A DNA stretch of 64,000 bases from Bradyrhizobium sp. dw_78 (GTDB taxonomy: Bacteria; Pseudomonadota; Alphaproteobacteria; Rhizobiales; Xanthobacteraceae): the NCBI RefSeq assembly GCF_018449525.1, contig NZ_JAAVUS010000011.1, positions 62,001 to 126,000 of the forward strand. The letters run 5' to 3'. The notes beneath the pieces are model-generated. The model was given only the letters and a program-made list of their open reading frames with translations, was not told where the DNA came from and did no database searches. Each line of letters begins with the position of its first letter. Within the stretch, counting starts at the first letter, position 1. The translations under genes and the position numbers were made by a program. Shown in pieces: positions 1 to 8,132 of the stretch.

Positions 1-2
1 CT

Positions 3-284
3 GCCGGATGCATGATCTCGCTGGCCGGCACCCATGTCCCGCCAGACCAGCGCTCGGTTCGCGATGCGATGGTCAAGTTCCGAGCCAATTTCGAGCACAT
101 GCTGAAGGATCGCTTGCGACGGGGCGTGGAAGCCGGCGACCTGGCGCCGGATACGGATGTGACCGAATTGGCCAGCTTCTTCGGAACCGTATTCCGCGGC
201 ATGGCGGTGCAGGCGCGCGACGGCAAGTCGAGGAAGCATCTCCGGGGATTGGCGAAGATCGCCATGCGGGCGTGGCCCGCGTAG
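3..284 (+). CDS. TetR-family regulator, C-terminal part (cut by window edge)
   Basis: The reading frame is open from the first bases of the window and ends at a TAG at 282-284, so only about the last 93 residues are present. They read like the ligand-binding/dimerisation half of a TetR regulator: a helical stretch around RDAMVKFRANFEHMLKDRL, then GDLAPDTDVTELASFFGTVFRGMAVQARDG, typical of TetR C-terminal domains that end with a helix before the stop. The DNA-binding part lies outside the window, so the target cannot be judged. The next gene is convergent. Family assignment rests on residue pattern only. Confidence 0.6.
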   Translation, partial: AGCMISLAGTHVPPDQRSVRDAMVKFRANFEHMLKDRLRRGVEAGDLAPDTDVTELASFFGTVFRGMAVQARDGKSRKHLRGLAKIAMRAWPA

Positions 285-506
285 AGCAAAGCCTTGCATG
301 CATAAAGATTAGGTAAGGCGTCCACGGTTTTTCACCGCCGCATTCCGCGCGCCGATATCGACGCGCTGGACGAATGACGGCGAATTGTCGCCTGTGCGGG
401 GACGGGGTGGGCATTGTCGCCAGCGCGCCGATTAGTCATTGGCTTCCGGTTGGGCTAGGCGGTCAGGGTTTGTGGTGGAGGAAGGCTGAAGTTGCCGCTA
501 GCAGCG

Positions 507-2912
507 TCATGCGACGATGCGCAAACCGCTATCGGACAGCATCTTTTCGACCTCGGATGCCGGTCGCGGCGGATTGAAAAGATAGCCCTGGACCTCGTTG
601 CATCCTTCCGATCGAAGAAGAGCCAATTGTTCGCTGGTCTCGACCCCTTCCGCGGTCGTCAGGATACCCAGACTCTTCCCAAGGCCCGTGACGGCCCGCA
701 CGATGGCGGCGGAGTCTTCGCGGGTGGCGAGCTCGTTCACGAACGAACGGTCGATCTTGATCTTGTCGAACGGAAAACTGCGCAAATAGCTCAGGCTTGA
801 ATAACCAGTTCCGAAGTCATCCATCGAGATATTGACGCCGAAGCCGCGCAGCTTGTGCAACGTGGCGAGTGTGGTCTCGGTTTCCTGCAGCAGTACCGAC
901 TCGGTGATCTCCAGTTCGAGACGGCCGGCTACCAGGCCGGAGTCGCTCAACGCCGAGACCACGGATGAGAGCAGGTGTCTGTTCTTGAATTGCGCCGGAG
1001 ACAAATTCACCGCAACACGAACCGCCTGCGACCAGCTAGCCGCATCTCTGCAGGCTTTCCGAAGTACCCATTCGCCGATCGGGATAATCAATCCGGTCTC
1101 CTCCGCGAGCGGAATGAAGTCGAGCGGCGGGATGAGGCCGCGGAGCGGGTGGTGCCAGCGGACCAGGGCCTCAAAGCAGATGATGCGGTTGGACTTCAGA
1201 TCATGGATCGGTTGGTAGTATACCTCGAATTCGCTTCGTTTCAGGGCCGCCCGCAAATCGATCTCCAGCAGGCGGCGGGCCTGCGCGCGGGCATCCATTC
1301 CGGCCTCGAAAAAGCGGTAGGTGCCGCGACCGTCCGACTTGGCCCGATACAATGCCAGGTCGGCGCTCTTCATGATCTGATCCGGGCCATCTCCGTCCGA
1401 CGGTGCGAGCGAAATCCCGATGCTGACGCCGATCGTGAGTTGATGTGCCTGAATGACGTAGGGCGCCTCGACGGCCTCGATAAGGCGCCCGGCCAGCGAT
1501 GACGCTTCCGAGGCCTGAACTTCGGCGCTGAACTGGACGATCGCGAATTCGTCGCCGCCCAGCCGGCACACCATGTCGCGCTCGCGCAGGCACGCGGACA
1601 ACCGCTTGGCGACTTCCTTGAGCAGTTCGTCCCCGACGGAATGTCCCAGCGAGTCGTTGACCTCCTTGAAGCGATCGAGATCGAGACAAAGCACCGAGAT
1701 GTGGTCGCTTGATCTGGCATGACGAAGCGCCAGATCCAGCTCTTCACGGAACTTGGCCCGGTTCGGAAGTCCGGTCAGCGAGTCATGGTGGGCCATGTGG
1801 GAAAGCTGGGCCTGCGCCTTGCGCCATTCGGTGATGTCCTCGACCGTTGCGACCCATCCACCACCTTGCATAGGCTGTTCCACCACCCGGATGACCCGAC
1901 CCGACAAGGTTTCCATGATTTTGGTATTGGAGTTGCCCGCCTTGATGTCGGCCAGCACCCGGGCGAAAAATTCATCCGGATCTTCGGCAAATTCTCCCGC
2001 GGACTTCCGGTATTTGAACAGTTCCAGCAGAGACCGGCCCGTGATCTGGAGGCCGGATACACCCGTCATTTCGGCATATCGATTGTTGAAAAGCCTGACG
2101 TGGCCTTGGGCGTCGAACATGCAAAGGCCCTGTGACATGTTCTGCAAGGCCGTATCGAGCAAAATCTTCTGTCGCCGTAGTTCGAATTGCGACTGCCGCG
2201 AACTCAAGGCCGCCACCAGGCACATGCCGAGCACGATCGCGGCGGCGGCACCGATGATGTGCGAAAGGGAAGTCGACGATATCGAGAGAGCGTCAGCGGC
2301 CACCGTGGGGTCCGGGACGAACGTGATCGCCGCCATCGCAGTAAAATGAAGTGAAACGACGGCCATCGCCAGCAGCAGTGTCGCGAATAAGGTGTGCGCG
2401 AGGTCGTCGCTCTTCGCGGCCACCATCAAAGCCAGGGTGCCAAACGCACAGGCCAGCACCAGCGCTGCAACAACAAGATGGGTGGACCATAAGATATGTC
2501 CCGGTATCTGAAGGGCGAGCATCCCTGTGAAATGCATCGCCGCGACGCCCGCTCCTAACGTGGCGCCTCCGAGGCCAGGCGTCCATCGCGAAGGGACTTG
2601 CAGCGCGATCGCAAGACCGGCGCCGGTCACGACGGAGGCGATTAGCAGTGACACGACGGTCAGCGGGAAATCGTATCCGAACGTGGCGCCGGGATCGTAG
2701 GCAAGCATTGCAATAAAGTGCGTCGACCAGATTCCGCAGCCGCCGGCCGCGGCGTCCAGCAGCAGCCACCTCAGCCGCGCTTTCCCCGTGGTGGCCAGAG
2801 CCCTTTGAAACAGGCTGATGACGACGCCGCTCGCGAGAACACAGACGCCGGCCGCGAGCAGTACCAGGTACCAATCATGGTCTACCGCCAGGCAATGGAA
2901 CACTTGGAACAT
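507..2912 (-). CDS. MHYT-PAS-GGDEF-EAL membrane c-di-GMP signalling protein
   Basis: This 801-residue protein makes and/or breaks the second messenger c-di-GMP at the inner membrane. The first ~230 residues form a seven-helix MHYT sensor with three recognisable repeats (WSTHFIAMLAY, AAMHFTGMLAL, VSLHFTAMAAITF), a domain proposed to sense gases through metal ions. A PAS domain follows (about 245-355), then a GGDEF domain with an intact RLGGDEFAIVQ active site, and an EAL domain with FEALVRWHHP and DDFGTGYSSL. Both catalytic signatures look intact, so it may be bifunctional; which activity dominates cannot be read from sequence. It is a single gene, convergent with the TetR fragment. The start MFQVFH places the first helix directly after the N-terminus, as is usual for MHYT proteins. 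Confidence 0.93.
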   Translation of the reverse strand: MFQVFHCLAVDHDWYLVLLAAGVCVLASGVVISLFQRALATTGKARLRWLLLDAAAGGCGIWSTHFIAMLAYDPGATFGYDFPLTVVSLLIASVVTGAGLAIALQVPSRWTPGLGGATLGAGVAAMHFTGMLALQIPGHILWSTHLVVAALVLACAFGTLALMVAAKSDDLAHTLFATLLLAMAVVSLHFTAMAAITFVPDPTVAADALSISSTSLSHIIGAAAAIVLGMCLVAALSSRQSQFELRRQKILLDTALQNMSQGLCMFDAQGHVRLFNNRYAEMTGVSGLQITGRSLLELFKYRKSAGEFAEDPDEFFARVLADIKAGNSNTKIMETLSGRVIRVVEQPMQGGGWVATVEDITEWRKAQAQLSHMAHHDSLTGLPNRAKFREELDLALRHARSSDHISVLCLDLDRFKEVNDSLGHSVGDELLKEVAKRLSACLRERDMVCRLGGDEFAIVQFSAEVQASEASSLAGRLIEAVEAPYVIQAHQLTIGVSIGISLAPSDGDGPDQIMKSADLALYRAKSDGRGTYRFFEAGMDARAQARRLLEIDLRAALKRSEFEVYYQPIHDLKSNRIICFEALVRWHHPLRGLIPPLDFIPLAEETGLIIPIGEWVLRKACRDAASWSQAVRVAVNLSPAQFKNRHLLSSVVSALSDSGLVAGRLELEITESVLLQETETTLATLHKLRGFGVNISMDDFGTGYSSLSYLRSFPFDKIKIDRSFVNELATREDSAAIVRAVTGLGKSLGILTTAEGVETSEQLALLRSEGCNEVQGYLFNPPRPASEVEKMLSDSGLRIVA

Positions 2913-3455
2913 TCTATGGACCGGTTGGATGGATTAGCTGTTGTTAACGCGCGTCAAATGGCATTGGCCTTAAGCGGCTGCCGTTTCTCGGACAACGTCC
3001 TTAACAAAGTACCCAGAAACAAAAGCCGCATGGACGTAGCTGCGTGGCTTTGTTGCTGTCACGTATGGCTCGCGATCCAGGCAACAAGAGATGCGCCCAT
3101 AAATGGCGCCGGCGGACGGACTTGTTTGGCAACGAACAGGATCCGTGCATTCGCAAGCGCCGCGTCGGCGACGCAGCACTTGCGATTGCGGTCCGTGCTG
3201 GCGTCAGCGTCGGCGGCGGATCGCGCGGCTTTGGCCGCTTGGGGCGGCCGCGGTCGTTGTGTAGCCCATAATTTGAGAGCCATCCGGACGGCGCTCGACC
3301 TCGATTGTAAATCCGACAATTTAGGAACGATTTGGCTTTGCTCTCGTTAAATTCGATCTAACCCATCCAGAGTTTTGGCTTCCACTCTTTAAACATGCAT
3401 TTGAGCGTGTCGGATGGCTAATGTTGCCAAGCAACCCAGCAATGGAGAAACCCGA
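2913..3455. other. Intergenic region, no convincing gene
   Basis: Open frames here are short, overlap each other on both strands and resemble no family I know. The stretch 3280-3440 is AT-richer than the surroundings and should hold the promoter of the miniprotein at 3456. A stem-loop with arms near 3022-3030 and 3041-3051 is visible, but it lacks a clear T-run. Confidence 0.4.
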
Positions 3456-3539
3456 ATGGAATTGATTCTGATAATTGTGGTGCTCGTCCTGCTCTTCGGT
3501 GGCGGTGGATATTGGGGGCGCCGTCGAAGATATTGGTGA
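3456..3539 (+). CDS. 27-residue hydrophobic miniprotein with Gly- and Arg-rich tail
   Basis: A very short gene: ATG at 3456, TGA at 3537-3539, with a good Shine-Dalgarno GGAGA at 3444-3448. The product has one hydrophobic segment (MELILIIVVLVLLF) followed by GGGGYWGRRRRYW. It would span the inner membrane once, with a basic aromatic tail in the cytoplasm. Miniproteins of this layout are common in Bradyrhizobium relatives and have no known function. The evidence is the ribosome-binding site, the compact membrane-helix composition and the lack of any other gene in the gap. Confidence 0.6.
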   Translation: MELILIIVVLVLLFGGGGYWGRRRRYW

Positions 3540-3711
3540 GCGATGACGCACTTGCACTCCGCGCCTGGCTTCCAAGCCCGTCGCGAGATTGATAGTGCCA
3601 TTGCCGCCTGGAGTTCGGGATAATCGGGGTGACTCCAGTGCAGCAATGCACCATTAAGAACGTCAGCCGGCAGGTGGTAGAGTCGCAAAATCTGGCGACG
3701 GCTCTGTCGTA

Positions 3712-4476
3712 TTACTCGCTCTTGCGTCGGCCCCTGTTATGACCCTGCACGGCGGTCGAGGGTGGCTTTAGAAACGCGTCGAAACGCTCTTTGACAATGG
3801 CATAGCACTCGCACGAGGCCTTTTCGAGGCCCGCGCGATCAAGTACCTGGATGGTGCCCCGACGATAGCTGATAAGGCCGGCCGCTTGCATCGACAGCGC
3901 CGCCAGCGTTACGGATTTCCGATTGGCACCGAGGATCTGCGACAGAAATTCATGCGTGTACGGAAGCGCTTCGCCCTCCGCCCGATCATGCATCATCAGA
4001 AGCCATCGGCACATCCGCTCTTCTGTCGTGTGCATCGCATTGCAAGCCACTGTCTGCTGGACCTGGGAAAGCAGCGTCTCCGAATAGCTCACAAATAGAT
4101 CACGAACGTGCTCGCTGTTCTTGAACTCATATTGCAGCAGCTCGATCGGACAACGAACCGTGTGACCCTCGAGTTGAGCGATGCACCGGTTGAAGGAGAC
4201 ACGGCTGTACATGGCGGCGAAGAGACCGAAGGCTCCTTCGCGCCCGATATTGGCGGTCTCGATCGCGGCGCCATTCTCCAGAACCGTCAGCAGCGAGAGG
4301 ACCGAGCCTTGCGGAAAATAAGCGTGCTTGAGAAGGCCGCCGGCATCGCAGACGATCTCACCAAGTTTGAACTCGATCGGTTGTAGATGGGGCTCTATCC
4401 GCTTGCGGCTGGCTGGCTCCAATGCGCCCAGCAATTGATTGCTTCGCAGGTCATGATCCATTTGTGCTTTTGGCAT
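3712..4476 (-). CDS. Crp/Fnr-family transcriptional regulator
   Basis: This 254-residue regulator has an N-terminal cyclic-nucleotide-binding-like beta-barrel (about 20-135; FKLGEIVCDAGG, AYFPQGSVLSLLTVLENG), a long dimer helix, and a C-terminal winged helix (about 150-230; LPYTHEFLSQILGANRKSVTLAALSMQAAGLI). The barrel lacks the canonical cAMP phosphate-binding arginine motif and there is no N-terminal cysteine cluster for an Fe-S centre, so the signal is unknown. Such proteins in Rhizobiales often act in stress or two-component circuits. A palindrome TGAGC-N6-GCTCA lies about 100 bases upstream and recurs before the histidine kinase at 5434. That spacing matches Crp-type sites and suggests autoregulation (inference). 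An alternative start is the second Met, 15 bases in. Confidence 0.9.
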   Translation of the reverse strand: MPKAQMDHDLRSNQLLGALEPASRKRIEPHLQPIEFKLGEIVCDAGGLLKHAYFPQGSVLSLLTVLENGAAIETANIGREGAFGLFAAMYSRVSFNRCIAQLEGHTVRCPIELLQYEFKNSEHVRDLFVSYSETLLSQVQQTVACNAMHTTEERMCRWLLMMHDRAEGEALPYTHEFLSQILGANRKSVTLAALSMQAAGLISYRRGTIQVLDRAGLEKASCECYAIVKERFDAFLKPPSTAVQGHNRGRRKSE

Positions 4477-4575
4477 TATTTTGTGTCAATACGAACGGTT
4501 GACATAGCCCGCCGACAAAACATCGACGATGTCCAATGCTTGCTTGACTGTTTGAACGCAATTACACGGTTGGTC

Positions 4576-4591
4576 TGAGCAAAACAGCTCA
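4576..4591. promoter_or_regulatory. Candidate Crp/Fnr-type operator, copy 1
   Basis: Palindrome TGAGC-N6-GCTCA inside a 19-base block (4573-4591) that is repeated exactly, in inverted orientation, at 5322-5340. It lies 85-115 bases upstream of the Crp/Fnr gene start at 4476. The 5-6-5 half-site layout is that of Crp-family operators. No binding data; inference. Confidence 0.5.
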
Positions 4592-4615
4592 TATGTCGGG
4601 TCCGCAATGCGGACT

Positions 4616-5008
4616 TTACAACGGTGCCCTGGCGACAAGCGAACGCAGTTCCTCGATCATAGCTTCGGCCCGATAGGGCTTTCCGACAAAGCAGCTATTC
4701 GAAGGCAAATCCGACGGAGGCAGCTTAACCTGGCCTGATACGACGAGGATCTTTATGGATGGCCAGCGACCTCGAACCGCATGGGCTAGTTTAAGCCCAT
4801 CCATGCTTCCGGGCATATTGATGTCTGTGAACAGCAAAGCAATGTCGGGGTGAGTTTCCAAAAGAGCAACCGCTTCATCCGCATCGGCAGCTTCCAACAC
4901 CACAAAGCCTGCCTCCTCGGCGACTTCGACGGCAAGCATTCGCAACAGCGGTTCGTCGTCGACAATCAAGATAACGGGCAAGGAGCCGATGGGCGTCCCG
5001 GTCATCAC
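4616..5008 (-). CDS. Single-domain response regulator (CheY-like receiver)
   Basis: This 130-residue receiver domain has no output domain. The acidic pocket (LIVDDEP), the phospho-acceptor aspartate (LLFTDINMPGSMDG), the switch Ser (ILVVSGQ) and the conserved lysine (CFVGKPY) are all present, so it should accept phosphate from a histidine kinase. It follows the 60-residue gene at 5010-5192 with essentially no gap, so the two are probably one transcript. The divergently transcribed GAF-HWE kinase at 5434 is the obvious candidate partner. Stand-alone FixJ/CheY-like receivers beside HWE kinases are common in Rhizobiales and often act as phosphate sinks or relays. Confidence 0.92.
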   Translation of the reverse strand: MMTGTPIGSLPVILIVDDEPLLRMLAVEVAEEAGFVVLEAADADEAVALLETHPDIALLFTDINMPGSMDGLKLAHAVRGRWPSIKILVVSGQVKLPPSDLPSNSCFVGKPYRAEAMIEELRSLVARAPL

Positions 5009-5009
5009 G

Positions 5010-5192
5010 TCAATTCAGATCCGGGAAAAGCGGTTCCCCGGACGGGCTTTGATCAGCTTGATGGGACCAGACCTCTGCCATTCGCAGAAAGCGCGCCTTC
5101 AGATCCGCATTTGGAGTGCTGTTCGCCAGTTGTGTCAGTTCTGACGCCAGCCGCAAGCACTCCAGCTGTCGCCTATTCTCGGAATCGGGCAC
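5010..5192 (-). CDS. 60-residue conserved-type hypothetical protein
   Basis: I place the start at the GTG at 5192-5190 because a perfect AGGAGG lies six bases upstream; the frame extends further but has no better start. The product (VPDSENRRQLECLRLASELTQ... MAEVWSHQADQSP) is a small helical protein. Similar ones occur in Bradyrhizobium genomes next to response regulators and other stress genes; no function is known. Its TGA almost abuts the ATG of the response regulator at 5008, which points to translational coupling. Confidence 0.7.
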   Translation of the reverse strand: MPDSENRRQLECLRLASELTQLANSTPNADLKARFLRMAEVWSHQADQSPSGEPLFPDLN

Positions 5193-5321
5193 GAAACGCC
5201 TCCTGTCGCAGGAGTCATCGCACACCATCCCGGCTCCGGTCGGTGGTACACACCACAGAGCGGCAGCATACATTTCGGCTGCAAACAGGTCAGGTTCGCA
5301 AACGCCCATCACCTGTGAAAG

Positions 5322-5337
5322 TGAGCTGTTTTGCTCA
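5322..5337. promoter_or_regulatory. Candidate Crp/Fnr-type operator, copy 2
   Basis: TGAGC-N6-GCTCA, the second copy of the element at 4576-4591 (exact 19-base match on the opposite strand, 5322-5340). It sits about 95-110 bases upstream of the histidine kinase start at 5434 and about 130 bases upstream of the small-protein/response-regulator operon. Relative to the kinase gene and to the Crp/Fnr gene, the two copies have the same orientation and a similar distance. Confidence 0.5.
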
Positions 5338-5433
5338 GACTCTCATCGCTAAAACGGTCAAGCTTTAACCGGAGGGGCGTCGCCTGGTTCTGGAACTCAT
5401 TGCTCGGCGACAGCCGTGTCCTCAGGATTCGCT

Positions 5434-6645
5434 ATGTTGGTGTCTTTCGAAGCCGGCCGAGAGTTGTCCCAGTCTACCGCAGCCCCGCTGGTTCGAGACG
5501 AACTACCCTATCGGTTGCGACAGCAATCCCTGCTCGGCGAGTTCGGGCGCAATGCCATGCAGACACGGGACTTTCGGCAAATTCTTCAGCGCGCGACGGA
5601 ACTTTGCGCCCAGGGACTGCAGGCTCGCTTCGCCAAGGTCCTGGAGTTTTTACCGGAGGAAGATCGCCTGATGGTGCGCGCAGGCGTTGGCTGGGGACCG
5701 GACACCATCGATGTCGTCTCTCTTTCCGCCGATCTTGGGTCGCCCGCTGGATACGCGTACCAGACGGGCGAGATGGTCATCTCCAACCATCTGGACGCGG
5801 AAACGCGCTTTCGGACGCCTCCGCTTTTAAAGGATAATGGCATCAGGCGCGCAATCAACGTGCTGATTGAACGGGGCGGAGAGGGCAAAGCCTTCGGCGT
5901 GCTGGAAGTCGATAGCCCTGATCCCGGCCGGTTTGATGAGGCCGATGCCGATTTTCTGACTGGCTTTGCCGGATTGCTCGGCATCGCCATCGAACGCCAG
6001 CAGGCCGACGCCAAGCTCCAGGAGGCGCTTGATCATCAAGCGTTGCTGACGCGAGAAATGAGTCATCGCGTCAAGAACAGTCTTACTTCCGTCGTTGGCC
6101 TGCTTCGAGTCCAGGCTCGCAGCTCCCAATCCGAGGACGTCCAGAACGCCCTGAAAGATGCGAGTTCGCGGGTAGCGACCATAGCCCAGGTCCATGATCA
6201 TCTTTGGCGGGGGTCGCGGATCGGCTTCATCGACCTCGCAGATTTCATGAATGAGTTCTGTAAGAAGTTGCAGGGGACGACCGGAGGACACGCTCTGCAC
6301 TGTCACGCCGACGCGATGTTACTTTCGGCCGACCATGCCATTCCCTTGGGGCTTCTGATCAACGAACTCGTTACCAACGCCGTCAAATATGCCTACCCAG
6401 CGGGTCCAGGCGCCATCGAGGTCTCCGCCCGCGAAATAAAAGGGCATCTGCACGTCGCAGTCTCCGACCAGGGCGTCGGCCTTCCTGACGGCTTCGACAT
6501 CGATCAGCCCCGCGCCAGTCTGGGCTTCAAGGTGATAGCCGGTATGGTGCGTCAGCTTCAGGGGCATTTGACCGTCATCTCAAATGAACCAAGAGGCGCC
6601 CATTTCCTGCTCGACCTTCCGATCCTCCCCGAGCCGCAGGAATAG
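5434..6645 (+). CDS. GAF-domain sensor histidine kinase (HisKA_2/HWE type)
   Basis: A soluble kinase of about 403 residues. I chose ATG 5434 because AGGA lies six bases upstream; a GTG at 5416 is the alternative. A GAF domain (about 30-185; ILQRATELCAQGLQARFAKVLEFLPEEDRLMVRAG) is followed by the phospho-acceptor helix LTREMSHRVKNSLTSVVGLL, with histidine in the H-R-V-K-N context typical of HisKA_2/HWE kinases. The ATPase domain has the N-box LINELVTNAVKYAYP and G-box SDQGVGLPDG. It has no membrane segment, so it senses a cytoplasmic signal through GAF. The divergent single-domain receiver at 4616-5008 is a likely phosphotransfer partner. HWE kinases often feed the general stress response in alphaproteobacteria, but no PhyR/EcfG gene is visible here. 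Confidence 0.92.
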   Translation: MLVSFEAGRELSQSTAAPLVRDELPYRLRQQSLLGEFGRNAMQTRDFRQILQRATELCAQGLQARFAKVLEFLPEEDRLMVRAGVGWGPDTIDVVSLSADLGSPAGYAYQTGEMVISNHLDAETRFRTPPLLKDNGIRRAINVLIERGGEGKAFGVLEVDSPDPGRFDEADADFLTGFAGLLGIAIERQQADAKLQEALDHQALLTREMSHRVKNSLTSVVGLLRVQARSSQSEDVQNALKDASSRVATIAQVHDHLWRGSRIGFIDLADFMNEFCKKLQGTTGGHALHCHADAMLLSADHAIPLGLLINELVTNAVKYAYPAGPGAIEVSAREIKGHLHVAVSDQGVGLPDGFDIDQPRASLGFKVIAGMVRQLQGHLTVISNEPRGAHFLLDLPILPEPQE

Positions 6646-7547
6646 GACGTTCGGTCAACCCATTTGTTACCGGCAGGGTCTTCCGGGGCCCCATAGGCGT
6701 TCGATATAGTTTCTCGAAACCCTTCGCGCGTTGACTACCCGGTGGATGTCGGGACACGCACGCTCGGCCGCCTGAATTATCGTGTATTGTAGCGAACGCC
6801 AGCCGAGGGCTTTTTTCGAGCCGATCCAGGCTATGGGAACTGTTATTGTTCCTGCAGGGCTGCCAGTTATGGCATTTTAACGTTGGGTTCGCGCGTTACT
6901 GCTTGAGTTGGATTTGTTTGGTTTGGTTGGTTGCGGCGGCGTCGGTCACCACAACCAGTTTCGACGCCTCAATGCATAAGCGGGTGGCGTCTCGGAAGGT
7001 TATGCTGAATAGATCGGCTTTCGCGCCTTCCCGCAGCACATTTAGTTGGTCGGTCTCGTGAGATGTCGTCCAACAGCCGATCATGATCAGGGCGCGCGGA
7101 AGTTTGCGGCGTAGCCGTAGCGTCAGGGTTTTCACCAGCGTGGGGGAGGGCCCGTTGGCGCGCCGATCGTCGCGCGCGGCGCCGACAAAGAAGACCGCGC
7201 GGCCGCATGAGAGTGATGCGATCAATGCGGCTGTGATCACGCCATGGCTTCAAATGAATGGCAATATTGGGCGCATCCGCATTCGCGGACCAGGCTCTCG
7301 TGAACCGCGCCGCAAGAGCGTCGCGGCCATGCGGCATCGATCTTTCGCGCAGGAGCAGATCATGCCCACCGGAGCAGAAATGAAAAACCGGACCTTTATG
7401 CAGTAGCCACCTGCACAAAGGTCCGGCCTTATCTTACCTTGCCGCGATACCGAACGGCTGCAAGGACCCTTCATATCCTTTGCGAGAGGTTTTGCTTTGC
7501 ATCTGGGTTGCGACCCGGAGGCTGCCATCTCTCGGTCGTGGATGCGA
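6646..7547. other. 900-base region without a supported gene
   Basis: No frame here matches a family I recognise. A minus-strand frame at 6896-7084 (62 codons from an ATG) looks somewhat protein-like but has poor start signals, so I do not call it. The stretch 6840-6940 is AT-rich. The right end holds a strong minus-strand terminator (7388-7426), presumably ending the transcript of the lysine-rich miniprotein. Confidence 0.4.
7388..7426 (-). terminator. Rho-independent terminator of the lysine-rich miniprotein gene
   Basis: A 16-base stem (arms 7388-7403 and 7411-7426, one wobble or mismatch) with a 7-base loop. Read on the minus strand, the stem is followed by GGTTTTTC. It lies about 120 bases downstream of the stop at 7548. 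Confidence 0.7.
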
Positions 7548-7634
7548 TTACTTCTTTTTCTTTGAAGTCTTCTTTGCCACTTTCTTGGTGGCTGCCTTTG
7601 CGGTCTTCTTTGCCTTCTTCGCTTTCTTGGCCAT
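7548..7634 (-). CDS. 28-residue lysine/alanine-repeat miniprotein (histone H1-like tail)
   Basis: The ATG at 7634-7632 has AGAGGA four bases upstream. The whole product is MAKKAKKAKKTAKAATKKV followed by AKKTSKKKK, an extreme Lys/Ala/Thr composition like the C-terminal tails of bacterial histone H1-like and HU-extension proteins. It would be strongly cationic and probably binds nucleic acid or other polyanions. Free-standing AK-repeat miniproteins of this size are seen in Bradyrhizobium and Rhodopseudomonas. Function is unproven. A strong terminator lies downstream, which supports a real monocistronic gene. Confidence 0.65.
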   Translation of the reverse strand: MAKKAKKAKKTAKAATKKVAKKTSKKKK

Positions 7635-8132
7635 GTCGTCCTCTGTAAAAAACTGGCTCAGTGAACATGCACACGCCGTGGATCGACATGCACAACATTG
7701 AGACGATACCACAAATGCAAAATTGATACCAACGCGTCGTGAACTCACTCTTGAGTCACTCGCCGGGGGCAGTCGGTCCCGCGTCCCGCCTTCGGCGGCG
7801 CTATGCTGACGCTCCTGCGGCTGCCCTGTTAACCGGTCTTCTCTAACCGGGGTTGAGACGTCAAGTACCAAATCTGATCCAATTACCGCATTGCCGTTCT
7901 GCCTTCTGAACCTACCGTGGTGTCAAGCTATCCGGCGATCGCGCTTCTCTTCGAGGTCGGAATCCCCGCCTCATGATGATGTTCGTGAAGAAGTGGCGGG
8001 ACCATCTCGGGGACGCAGTCGTGGGGCAATGTGCTCGCGCTGCAGACCGGTTATCACCCTCGCCATTCCTCGTCCTGCCGGACTCCTTGACAGCCTCTCG
8101 GCCGTGTTCTTCTTGATCAGTGCAATCGGGTG
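7635..8132. other. Intergenic region before the first insertion sequence
   Basis: No gene seen. It presumably contains the miniprotein promoter and, toward 8132, the right flank of the IS110 element. A GC-rich stretch with short inverted repeats lies at 7765-7855. I cannot locate the IS end or the left boundary of the ICE remnant here. Confidence 0.35.

Noticed and set aside
3022..3051. Terminator-like stem near 3022-3051
   Set aside because: The stem has a bulge and a long loop with no following T-run, and no gene ends nearby on the matching strand.
6896..7240. Minus-strand frame (114 codons)
   Set aside because: The lower half looks protein-like, but there is no recognised family, no good start and the upper half is low-complexity Arg/Leu. 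Not enough support for a gene.
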